Position numbers and translations under genes: made by a program
Virus record (IMG/VR): IMGVR_UViG_3300022929_000029
Coordinates: 1 to 57,282 of that record
Source: a virus
Reading direction: 5' to 3' (one strand)
Length of the DNA: 57,282 nucleotides
Shown: in pieces, positions 16,264 to 24,598 of the stretch
How positions within the stretch are numbered: the first letter of the stretch is position 1
How the letters are laid out: each line of letters opens with the position of its first letter
Notes under the pieces: model-generated
Databases searched by the model: none
Seen by the model: only the letters and a program-made list of their open reading frames with translations
Told to the model about the DNA's origin: nothing

Positions 16264-18567
16264 TTATTTATACTTCTTTAAAGTATCGTTTGCAGCAACA
16301 GAATTATTATTTCCCTGTTGAATTTGACCATCTGGTGAAGGTGTCTTATCTCCAAGTCTACTTAATCGACCAGAAAGAATTTCACTAAACTTAGATGTAA
16401 CACTCATGTTATCATCTGGCAACCTACCACTTAAAATTAAATTACGAATATCTTCATAAGCTGCGTTAACTTCAGCTTGAATCAAAGGTCCAGTTTCTGC
16501 GGACGCAGCCATAGAACCTACAGGTGAAGTAGCAATAAGTGAGTTAACTGTTGATTGACTAACTGTTGAATCAATATTCATAGCTTCATTACGAGCCTTT
16601 TGTAAATCAACTTGCTTACCAATTAAGCTTAGAGTATCTGCAAGTTTTTGACGCTCACCAGTTTGTACCTGCTGTGCAATCTCTGCCTCCTTACCAAGGA
16701 TTGCAAGACGCTGTGCATCTGTCTTATCTGTGATGTCTCCTTCTTCACCTATAATACGACCAACTTCTGCCAGAGGCTGTTTAGCAGCTTCACCAACAAT
16801 CTGTAAGTCACCTTTAGTAGTATCAGCCGATAATACATTAAGACCAAACTGTGCAAGCTGTAGATACTTTTGTTTTTTTAGATCACCCTTCTTAGCTTTT
16901 TGTTTGTCACCTAGTTTAGATTTAAGATCAGCATACTCTGCTTTAAAGGCTTCCATTTCTGGAGTAAGAATTTTTCTATCTTTGATTTCTTTTGCAGATG
17001 CTTCTAATAATTTTTCTAAATCTGTAAGCTTTGTATTCTTAGGAAGAGTAAACTGATAAGGAGTATCTGTTACAGTAGGTTTAGTAGTAGCTGTAGTAGC
17101 TGAAGGACTACCACCTGTAGAAACCTCATCGTTATCTGTTGAATCAACTTTAGCTTTAGCAGCCAATGCCGCCAGATTATCTGTAGCTACAGTACTAGGT
17201 TTGATAACTTTCTTAGTATCATCAGGTTCTGCTCCACCTGGAATTACATCACGAACTAATGTACTAATATCCTGTGGCTCAGTTTGAACAATAGGTTTAG
17301 CTTCAGTAGCTACAATAGGTGACTTTGCTTCACCAGCCTCATCAACATTTTTTAAGTTAGCTGTTATCAACGATGGAGACGCAGGAGATTTAGCTAGAGT
17401 ACCGTCCTCTTTAATTCTGTAAAAATCACCATCTTTATATTTATAAGACACAGGTCCACGCATTGTGGAAACAGTACGCTCTTCACCCTCTTTAAATTTA
17501 TACTCAGGCTTATCCTCGTCATCTGACGAAAAAAAACTTTGGAACATAGAAGCTAAAGGAAATGCTCCTGATGTAACACTTTCATTTTTATAAGCTTCTG
17601 AAATAGGAGCATTACCAGGTCTGTCACCCTGTGCAAGCTTTGCCATGTGACCACCTTCTTTAGCACCAAAGCCACCAAAGGCACCAGCAAGACCTGCAAT
17701 ACCTGTACCAAGACCAAGAATATTCTGAGCCATGCTTGCAGGAGGAGTTGTTGTAAAGCCTGATGTATATGTATTAGGTGTGTAAGGAAAACCACGAACA
17801 ATAGACTGATATTCTTGTAGTGTTTTTGTAGGAAATAACTGTTCTTCTTGGAACTGTGAGTATGCTAAATCCAAAGCACGTTGAGTATCTCCACGTCTAC
17901 CAGCACCCATTGCTTCCAACGCACCAATTTCTTTAAATGCTTGACCAGGAATTGCGGCACCCATAGCTGCCAAGCCACCTGCAGCCCCACGCTCACGAGC
18001 CTTCTGTGCTTCAAATGCTGCCTGACCAGATTGGAAAGCTGCTTGAGAACCACGAGTTTGGATGTCTGATAATAGTTGTCCTTGGTTACGCATTGCTTCT
18101 GATTCCAACAAGGCACCACGTGATCCACCAAATCCACCTGCAGCTACAGACTTTGCACGAATGTCTTGTAGTTGTGGTGCAAACCCACGAGCAGCTTCAC
18201 GCTTCTCTACATCTACAACTGCCTGTTGATATGGTGACATATATTGACCAGCAACATCACCAAACCGTTCTGCCTGACCTAATGTAAGACCAAGAGCAGG
18301 GCGATAATATGTTTGAGCAGAAGACAACATTGGATCAGAGGATACACCACCTGCTACTACACCTTCTGTTCTAGCTTGAGCAGCTAATTGTGAGGGATCA
18401 AAACCAGCAATACGAGGTCCTGTGTAGGCTTGATAACCAGCTTTCTCTTCAGCTTCTGCACGAGCTTTTGAACGCTCCAATATGTCCGTAATATAGGGGC
18501 GTAGTTCGGAAGGAAATTCCGTGGTGGTGGTTTGCGTGGTAGCCGCTGGTTGTTTACCTTTACTCAT
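16264..18567 (-). CDS. Internal virion protein, podovirus type
   Basis: 767 residues. The N-terminal third is Gln/Ala/Gly-rich and helical (AARGFAPQLQDIRAKSVAAG, then GGSRGALLESEAMRNQGQLL). A Gly-rich hydrophobic stretch follows (LGLGTGIAGLAGAFGGFGA, about 285-303), then a disordered Thr/Val-rich middle and a helical C-terminal region. I know this type from marine podovirus genomes as an internal or ejection protein. The hydrophobic Gly-rich segment could insert in membranes. It starts 1 nt after the stop of the next upstream gene. Confidence 0.55.
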   Translation of the reverse strand: MSKGKQPAATTQTTTTEFPSELRPYITDILERSKARAEAEEKAGYQAYTGPRIAGFDPSQLAAQARTEGVVAGGVSSDPMLSSAQTYYRPALGLTLGQAERFGDVAGQYMSPYQQAVVDVEKREAARGFAPQLQDIRAKSVAAGGFGGSRGALLESEAMRNQGQLLSDIQTRGSQAAFQSGQAAFEAQKARERGAAGGLAAMGAAIPGQAFKEIGALEAMGAGRRGDTQRALDLAYSQFQEEQLFPTKTLQEYQSIVRGFPYTPNTYTSGFTTTPPASMAQNILGLGTGIAGLAGAFGGFGAKEGGHMAKLAQGDRPGNAPISEAYKNESVTSGAFPLASMFQSFFSSDDEDKPEYKFKEGEERTVSTMRGPVSYKYKDGDFYRIKEDGTLAKSPASPSLITANLKNVDEAGEAKSPIVATEAKPIVQTEPQDISTLVRDVIPGGAEPDDTKKVIKPSTVATDNLAALAAKAKVDSTDNDEVSTGGSPSATTATTKPTVTDTPYQFTLPKNTKLTDLEKLLEASAKEIKDRKILTPEMEAFKAEYADLKSKLGDKQKAKKGDLKKQKYLQLAQFGLNVLSADTTKGDLQIVGEAAKQPLAEVGRIIGEEGDITDKTDAQRLAILGKEAEIAQQVQTGERQKLADTLSLIGKQVDLQKARNEAMNIDSTVSQSTVNSLIATSPVGSMAASAETGPLIQAEVNAAYEDIRNLILSGRLPDDNMSVTSKFSEILSGRLSRLGDKTPSPDGQIQQGNNNSVAANDTLKKYK

Positions 18568-18568
18568 A

Positions 18569-18976
18569 CTATAATTCCTTTGTAACTATATAATGGGTTT
18601 GTTTGTATCCTCTTGATTCTAGTTTTTTAACCCAACCCTTACGTCCTACTATTTCTATTCTATTACAACCTTCTAATTTTCCAAACGTCTCAAATGTTTT
18701 TGTATCTACCCAACTATTAATTTTTTTACCACCCATCAAAACAATTCTTAATGCTTTGTTATGTTGATATGGTATTAGTTCTGTTACTGCTGCGTAGATA
18801 ATATCATCAGTGTTGTACCCTATAAATAATTGCATGGTGTCTTCCATTAATCTTTCAAAGACATGATTACCATCAAAGTCACCATCATTAAAATCAATGG
18901 CTCGTTGTAGCATAGGCAGTACAACAGGCCATACAAGGTCTATATCTCCGACCTTTACTTTAACTTCTTCTAGCAT
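18569..18976 (-). CDS. GNAT-fold-like small protein (T7 gp13-like position)
   Basis: 135 residues. The C-terminal part (IEIVGRKGWVKKLESRGY then a final strand) resembles the last helix-strand unit of GNAT acetyltransferases. The size is close to T7 gp13 (138), an internal-core assembly factor with a GNAT-like look. It lies among internal virion genes, as gp13 does. No clear acetyl-CoA loop is visible, so catalysis is doubtful. Confidence 0.5.
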   Translation of the reverse strand: MLEEVKVKVGDIDLVWPVVLPMLQRAIDFNDGDFDGNHVFERLMEDTMQLFIGYNTDDIIYAAVTELIPYQHNKALRIVLMGGKKINSWVDTKTFETFGKLEGCNRIEIVGRKGWVKKLESRGYKQTHYIVTKEL

Positions 18977-18993
18977 ATTGGTTTATATATTCC

Positions 18994-20355
18994 TTAAACT
19001 CTAGCAACCTTAAAGTCTACATCAATTTGCTTTGGTTGCTTTTTGTTACCATATGCCTTTCTACGAATTTCTTCCCTAAACTCGTCTAATATTTTTGCAC
19101 CTGCATCAGATGAGCCATTGCCCAAGGCAGCTACAGTAAATGCATCTACAATATATTCGTCTTTACTTAGTGCAGCCTTGTCAATTTCTCCACCACCCTT
19201 AACTTTAAACAGTAAATTATCTGACATACCGTCACCACTATCAGGACCTCTTACCATTCCAGAAGCCATGCCAGGACCATGATAACGTGTAGCATCATCC
19301 ATTCCCATAGAGCCGCCTTGATTACGTGGAACCATACGGAACTGTGCAGGTGTAGAGCTATACTCAAAGAACTTTAATGGATTAATAGGTACACCGTTTT
19401 GATCTTGAATAAACGCTTCTTTAATATCTTCTTCAGAATACTGTGGTTTTAAAGCAGTCTTAGTTTCTGTACGGCTTTTAGCTATTTCCATACGCTCACC
19501 AAGATCTTCTTCAGGTGTCTTCGGCACATCCATCATGCCAGTTGCAAAGGCTGTTGTAGGTACACCTGTGTCTAGTGCAGTACGTATACCAGCCTCTCTA
19601 CTAAATGGTGTAAGCTTGGATGCTCCTTCTAAATAAGATTTTTCTACTGCTTGTGGAATTAATTGCTTTGGTCCACCTAGTTCAGCCGTAAGTGTTGACA
19701 AGGGTGATGATCCTACAGAAGGAGCCATTGCTAAAGGTTTATTAGCTGCGGCTAATGCCTGCGTTGGTCCTAATGCCTGTGCTGTTGCTTGTTGGGCTGG
19801 TTGTCCAGCAAGCTGTTGAAATGTTGCAGGTGCCTGCATTCCTTGTAAAGCACTTTGCTGTAAACCGCTTGTACCTAATGCATCTAAACCTGTAGCTTGT
19901 GCAGCTTGTCCAGTAAGATCTGCCCCTGCACCAGCAGCTTGACCTGCGGTTTGTGCGCTTGCTTCTGCACCAGCTTTTCCTAACTCAGCACCACCCATCA
20001 TTGAACCAAGTTTAGCACCACCAAACGCCATAAGAGCGTCCATAGCGGCCTTACCTACGTCACCTTTGTTTACTAGCAGAGAAGTACCACCTGCCACTGC
20101 TGCGCTTCCTAGCGCACTTAAACCACCTGTTGCCATACCGACACCGATAGTAGCAAGGGTTGGTAGAATATCTTTAAGTTTAAAAGCTTCAGGCAAACCA
20201 GTTGCAGGGTTAACTGTCATCTGACCCATAGACTGCAATGCAGCAATCTCAGGCTTAGACATATGTACAAGTTCTGTATCACCTTGGCGACCACGAAGGG
20301 CTAGAAGATTTGCTAAACCTGATTGAGGTGCTTCTCTATTAATCATATATGCCAT
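18994..20355 (-). CDS. Ala/Gln/Gly-rich virion protein
   Basis: 453 residues. Residues 50-230 are strongly Ala/Gly/Gln-rich, with hydrophobic glycine-zipper-like stretches (VGMATGGLSALGSAAVAGG). The C-terminal third is more ordered, with a GGGEIDKAALSKDEYIVDAF block. The composition fits an internal or membrane-penetrating ejection protein. The assignment is by composition and neighbours only. Confidence 0.5.
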   Translation of the reverse strand: MAYMINREAPQSGLANLLALRGRQGDTELVHMSKPEIAALQSMGQMTVNPATGLPEAFKLKDILPTLATIGVGMATGGLSALGSAAVAGGTSLLVNKGDVGKAAMDALMAFGGAKLGSMMGGAELGKAGAEASAQTAGQAAGAGADLTGQAAQATGLDALGTSGLQQSALQGMQAPATFQQLAGQPAQQATAQALGPTQALAAANKPLAMAPSVGSSPLSTLTAELGGPKQLIPQAVEKSYLEGASKLTPFSREAGIRTALDTGVPTTAFATGMMDVPKTPEEDLGERMEIAKSRTETKTALKPQYSEEDIKEAFIQDQNGVPINPLKFFEYSSTPAQFRMVPRNQGGSMGMDDATRYHGPGMASGMVRGPDSGDGMSDNLLFKVKGGGEIDKAALSKDEYIVDAFTVAALGNGSSDAGAKILDEFREEIRRKAYGNKKQPKQIDVDFKVARV

Positions 20356-20356
20356 A

Positions 20357-20569
20357 TTACGTTACCTTATTTGGGGTCATATAGTTTGACTGTGCTTTAG
20401 TCATATTTGCTTGAAAGTTACTTGTATTATTATACACCGAATTTTGCTGTAATGCCAGCCCTGAGTTAGCTTTTTTTCCAAAGTAATCTGTTGGTTGTAC
20501 AATACCAGCATTAACATTCTGTACAAAAGTACTATTATTTAATAGATCAAAGTAATCTCTTGACTTCAT
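20357..20569 (-). CDS. Hypothetical small protein, Asn/Gln-rich
   Basis: 70 residues. I chose the start at 20569 because the ATG forms a TAATG junction with the upstream stop and has GGTGGA upstream. An in-frame ATG at 20587 would overlap the previous gene by 19 nt. Its many Asn, Gln and Thr suggest an extended structural peptide. No family is recognised. Confidence 0.45.
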   Translation of the reverse strand: MKSRDYFDLLNNSTFVQNVNAGIVQPTDYFGKKANSGLALQQNSVYNNTSNFQANMTKAQSNYMTPNKVT

Positions 20570-20841
20570 TAGTTTAAATCCACCCATCCTGTGCTACTTA
20601 CATAGCCTTTAAATTTCTCTTCATCAAGGGAAAATGCTATATCTCCCGGACTTGGCCTACCTATATCGGTAACAGTTGTAACGCTATAAATTTTTGTAGC
20701 TGGTCTTGCGTCAACTTGATTGTCTCTAATATTTAATTCATAACCAAGAGTGTCTATTACCTGTCTTAAATCTCTATATAATTCTTCTACAGTCATTTGC
20801 TTTGCTGTATTATATAAAGGTAGTTGAGGATAGTTAGCCAT
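20569..20841 (-). CDS. Hypothetical small tail-region protein
   Basis: 90 residues with a helical first half and a beta second half ending in GYVSSTGWVDLN, a type of ending seen in small tail appendage proteins. It abuts the 611-residue neck/tail gene (stop-start overlap) and the following small gene, so all three are co-translated. Confidence 0.5.
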   Translation of the reverse strand: MANYPQLPLYNTAKQMTVEELYRDLRQVIDTLGYELNIRDNQVDARPATKIYSVTTVTDIGRPSPGDIAFSLDEEKFKGYVSSTGWVDLN

Positions 20842-22676
20842 TATCGTTTACCATCTGGTTGTATATTAGCACGAACTGCACCCCAACGCCAAGAACTATC
20901 TGAACTTGCTGATACAATAATTTTAGCCTGTCTTCCCCTACCACGTAAATCTATTTTCTTTGTGCTTTGTTGTATAGTAAATGGACCCTTAGTTATAATA
21001 GGACTATTGGGATATTCTTGGAATTGTAAAGTAATATCTATACTACCATTATTTGTAATAGTATAGTCAGGAACAATCCTGTCAATAAATAATATATTGT
21101 TACCGTCTTCAATATCTACTTCTGCAGATTCCAAATATGATGATAGTATTTTTCCATCGCCTGTATATATATTTTTAGGTTCGTTATTCCATACATAGTT
21201 ATCTGCAGTTGCCGATACTTTACCTGTCGCAATAGTATTATCAAATATACTGTGATCTGAGAAAGTAGAATAAAAGGACGAACCAAATACCCAATGGTTT
21301 TCTTTATAGTTAAAAATAATATAACTGTCAGGTTCAGTAGCTGTTTCAGAACAATATAACCAGATAATTTCGTTAAACTCTGAATTAATACCAGCAAACA
21401 CTTTATCTTTATTTACTTCATTAAAGCTGTCATATAAGTAACGTCTAACAGGACAAGAAAGATTTCTTACTCTACCATCAAAAGCATAGAAGTTATTTTC
21501 ACCCATCCAGTATGCAACACCGTCTATGTCTATAGCGGCATGAGGAGCAATCAAACCACAGTTCGTTCCTACTTGTTGAAAGTTAAATATAAAAGGAGGA
21601 CCAACAAACTGTTGTGTATACATTGCATTATCTGTCCAAATAAATATTGCATTCCGAGAACGTATAGCACCACGAATTTCTGTACCACCTGTAAGAATTA
21701 CTTCTCCAGAAGTTGAGTTAATAGAAGGTGTCCAATTGGTATAATCTTCTTGATCTGACCAACGAACCAGCATTGGATTATAATTACCAGTACCAAACTC
21801 ATTACAGCCATATGAAACAACATGCCTGTCGTTAGGTGATACACGAATATAGTTATTTACTGAAGGTGCTGCAGAAACAACAACTGCACGTTCAGGTGTT
21901 GTAGAAGCATCTACATCAAGATAGAATATTTTACCACCTCTACGACAAGCCAGCATGTCCTCACCCCAATTATCTAATGTCCACTGAGAACTTTGGAATG
22001 TAATGGCACCTGTTGCTGCAGGTTGGTTCCACGCTCTTACGCCTGTAATGCTTACACCTGCATTATAGACACCTGCACCATAGCCAGTTCCTTGAATAGG
22101 TGTAGTATTTTCATTAGGTAAAATAAATTCTAAGTCTGCAGTACCACCATCTGTGTAAGTAGCTACTGCAGATGTTGTAGCAGAAATAGTAAAGTTGTTT
22201 AATCCATTAACAGCAACAACTGAATATTCACCAGACAATAAGATACCACTATTGCCAATAGAGGTAGCAGAGGTAATAAAGATTCTATCATTTGCAGATA
22301 CACCATGATTTGTTATACTTATACTTACAAGAGGAGAATTAATCTGTGTATTCATAACACTTGTTAAAGTAGTAGCAGAAATAAAAGGAGTTGAATCATA
22401 TAACTCGTTTGATAAAACTACGTACAAAAACTTTTCAGTACCAAAAGACATAAGTTTTTTAGTATCATTATCAGACCATGTAAGAAGATCACGTGCTATT
22501 CCATAGTAATTTGATTGAATAGCTTTATTATAACCTCTTAGGTTTTCAGGTTTTCCTTCCCTAAAACGTACACGATTGCCATCATACCATTTACCTTCTT
22601 CAGCATATTGTGTTGATTCCCTATGAAACCCGGGAATAAACTCAAGCTTAGAAAGTTTACCTGCAGTAGAAGCCAT
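20841..22676 (-). CDS. Neck/tail protein, P22 gp10-type stabilisation protein-like
   Basis: 611 residues. The N-terminus FHRESTQYAEEGKWYDGNRV followed by RFREGKPENLRGY is typical of a family found in many podoviruses and annotated as phage stabilisation or tail tubular proteins. The remainder is rich in W/F/G beta-strand repeats (DNYVW, GENNFYAFDGRV), suggesting a propeller or hub. Its probable role is to close the portal-neck channel or form the tail tube. It is the first gene of a coupled three-gene set. Confidence 0.65.
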   Translation of the reverse strand: MASTAGKLSKLEFIPGFHRESTQYAEEGKWYDGNRVRFREGKPENLRGYNKAIQSNYYGIARDLLTWSDNDTKKLMSFGTEKFLYVVLSNELYDSTPFISATTLTSVMNTQINSPLVSISITNHGVSANDRIFITSATSIGNSGILLSGEYSVVAVNGLNNFTISATTSAVATYTDGGTADLEFILPNENTTPIQGTGYGAGVYNAGVSITGVRAWNQPAATGAITFQSSQWTLDNWGEDMLACRRGGKIFYLDVDASTTPERAVVVSAAPSVNNYIRVSPNDRHVVSYGCNEFGTGNYNPMLVRWSDQEDYTNWTPSINSTSGEVILTGGTEIRGAIRSRNAIFIWTDNAMYTQQFVGPPFIFNFQQVGTNCGLIAPHAAIDIDGVAYWMGENNFYAFDGRVRNLSCPVRRYLYDSFNEVNKDKVFAGINSEFNEIIWLYCSETATEPDSYIIFNYKENHWVFGSSFYSTFSDHSIFDNTIATGKVSATADNYVWNNEPKNIYTGDGKILSSYLESAEVDIEDGNNILFIDRIVPDYTITNNGSIDITLQFQEYPNSPIITKGPFTIQQSTKKIDLRGRGRQAKIIVSASSDSSWRWGAVRANIQPDGKR

Positions 22677-22680
22677 GTCT

Positions 22681-23745
22681 CTACCTTGTCATATTAGTTA
22701 TGTATGCACAATCAATAACTGCCGTTGTAACACTTGCAGTAACAGAAACATTCCGAATACTATAAGCCATTACATCAACAGCGGTTGTTGCAGTATTGGT
22801 TGGGGCTGTTCCTCCACTAAATTTAAAATCATTTGCAAAAGATAATGTGTGTGCAACACTTGTAAGCGCAAAGTAAATTAAACCTTGTTGACCAACATTA
22901 ATATTATCTGGCTGTCTTAATGTACTGTCTGCAGCTACGCTTACAATAAAGTTATTACCAGTATTAAAATCTACAGCAATAAGACTTGTATCAGAAACTG
23001 CAATAGTAACAATAGGTGAATATGAATGACCACCATCAATAGCTACTTGACCAGTAAATGTATTATCTGAACCAATAGTATTAGCATAACCAATGCTTGA
23101 ATTAACATAACGAATATCTGTAGTTGATAGTGCTAATAAAGCTGGGTCTACTGTAGTTGTATTTGCAATAAAGACAAGATTGCCTGTTGCAGTTACAGAT
23201 GTAATAGGGTCTACAGTTGTTGTTTCAATTTCACTAACATTTGTAAGAACTAAACGAGATGATGCAGCCTTTGCCCCTGTTGGGATTCCTATACCTGCCC
23301 CATCAATACCATAAACATTTGTACCATCTGTTGTAATTACAAATGTACTTGTACCTGTTATTGATGTAGGTACAGTAAATCCAGTTGCTGTTGCACCAGT
23401 ATTAATAATACGTAATGTACCAGTGGTAGATGTTTGTGTTACTTTATTATGAACAACATATGTTTTACCAACGGCAGGAAGAATAATATTAGCCGCTGAA
23501 GCACTAACAACATAGCCTTGTAATTCTAATGAAGCTGAACGTGCCTCATCAGTAGCACCATTATTAGTTGTTAAAGCTGTATCATTAACAAGCTGTACAC
23601 CTGTAGAACCAATAGTTACATATGCGCCAACTGCGTCATCAACCATGTCAATGACATTTTGATTTAGAATATCACCCCAAGAATTTGGATTTTCTCCATC
23701 TGCTTGTTGCTCTAGTCGGATTCTACTGGTATAAGTTGAAGGCAT
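22681..23745 (-). CDS. Tail fibre / appendage protein
   Basis: 354 residues. The N-terminus RIRLEQQADGENPNSWGDIL is a familiar head of phage appendage proteins, probably the virion-attachment part. The rest is Thr/Val/Ile/Ser-rich beta sequence without enzyme motifs. A probable promoter (23778-23806) lies directly upstream. Confidence 0.65.
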   Translation of the reverse strand: MPSTYTSRIRLEQQADGENPNSWGDILNQNVIDMVDDAVGAYVTIGSTGVQLVNDTALTTNNGATDEARSASLELQGYVVSASAANIILPAVGKTYVVHNKVTQTSTTGTLRIINTGATATGFTVPTSITGTSTFVITTDGTNVYGIDGAGIGIPTGAKAASSRLVLTNVSEIETTTVDPITSVTATGNLVFIANTTTVDPALLALSTTDIRYVNSSIGYANTIGSDNTFTGQVAIDGGHSYSPIVTIAVSDTSLIAVDFNTGNNFIVSVAADSTLRQPDNINVGQQGLIYFALTSVAHTLSFANDFKFSGGTAPTNTATTAVDVMAYSIRNVSVTASVTTAVIDCAYITNMTR

Positions 23746-23777
23746 ATCTTATTTCCTATCTTTAAACTGTTGTGCTT

Positions 23778-23806
23778 ATTATATACTATAAACGGTCAGA
23801 AGACAA
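23778..23806 (-). promoter_or_regulatory. Probable late-arm internal promoter
   Basis: Reading leftward, TTGTCT (23806-23801), 17 bp, then TATAAT (23783-23778), 33 nt before the 354-residue tail gene. It is one of several late-arm promoters sharing a TTGTNT -35. Confidence 0.5.
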
Positions 23807-24016
23807 TATACGGTCTAACTTATCTTCTACTCTATGCAAAGCTTCCATAACCCTACCCATTTCTTCTTTGACTTCTCCACGTGTTGCATATTCTTCTCTT
23901 GTTTTATTAAGAAGAATTTCAAGACGTTTCATTTCTTTAGTAGTATTATTAGCCCACCAACCAAAGCCAGCGGCAATAAACATAAGAAGCATATCAATAA
24001 GGTTTGTCATATCCAT
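23786..24016 (-). CDS. Small membrane-anchored coiled-coil protein
   Basis: 76 residues. There is one membrane segment near the N-terminus (LIDMLLMFIAAGFGWW), then a charged coiled coil with heptads (VKEEMGRVMEALHRVEDKLD). The architecture is that of an inner-membrane spanin-like or accessory lysis protein, though it sits among tail genes. No outer-membrane partner is seen next to it. Confidence 0.55.
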   Translation of the reverse strand: MDMTNLIDMLLMFIAAGFGWWANNTTKEMKRLEILLNKTREEYATRGEVKEEMGRVMEALHRVEDKLDRILSSDRL

Positions 24017-24580
24017 TTAAAATTCTCTTCTGTCAGGCCATGCATGAATAGGTGCAGGTCCTTCAACAACAATATCAGTACCTGTACCTGAAGTAGGTGA
24101 TTCAAACAAAGTAATAAACTCACCAATAGAAGTACAAGCAGTAATATTTGTTTTAATAACATCACAACAAGATACAACTGCTGCACGATAGTTAGTTACA
24201 CTTGTAGGAATAACACGACTACGTTCCGCATTAGCGATAATCATCCAATCAGTTGAAGTTAGCAAAGAGTTTGCAGTTTGATTAGTTTGATTTTTATACT
24301 GTGTTTTTAAACCAAAAGAATATACTGGATTACCTAAGTCATCTGTTATAGTTACAGATGTTTCTGGATTAATTTGTAATTCATCTTCTAAATTTTTAGG
24401 AATATCTGTATCCCAATAAAACCTTGTATCTACTGGTACAGGGTCATCTTCCCATACCAAACCACGGCTTACCTTTTCAGCATCATCCCAAATCATCCAA
24501 TTAGAAGGATGTTGTATACCATTGTCATCTGACCAAGCCCTACCTGCTCTGATAACTCTGTCATTATATTTCCAAGGCAT
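24017..24580 (-). CDS. Tail fibre assembly-like protein
   Basis: 187 residues. The C-terminal half contains LLTSTDWMIIANAERSRVIP followed by NYRAAV, resembling the bait region of tail-fibre assembly chaperones (DUF4376-like). The N-terminal half is Trp/Asp-rich. It lies directly downstream of the 807-residue fibre, where such chaperones are usual. Confidence 0.55.
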   Translation of the reverse strand: MPWKYNDRVIRAGRAWSDDNGIQHPSNWMIWDDAEKVSRGLVWEDDPVPVDTRFYWDTDIPKNLEDELQINPETSVTITDDLGNPVYSFGLKTQYKNQTNQTANSLLTSTDWMIIANAERSRVIPTSVTNYRAAVVSCCDVIKTNITACTSIGEFITLFESPTSGTGTDIVVEGPAPIHAWPDRREF

Positions 24581-24598
24581 TTTTATATTCTCCTAAAA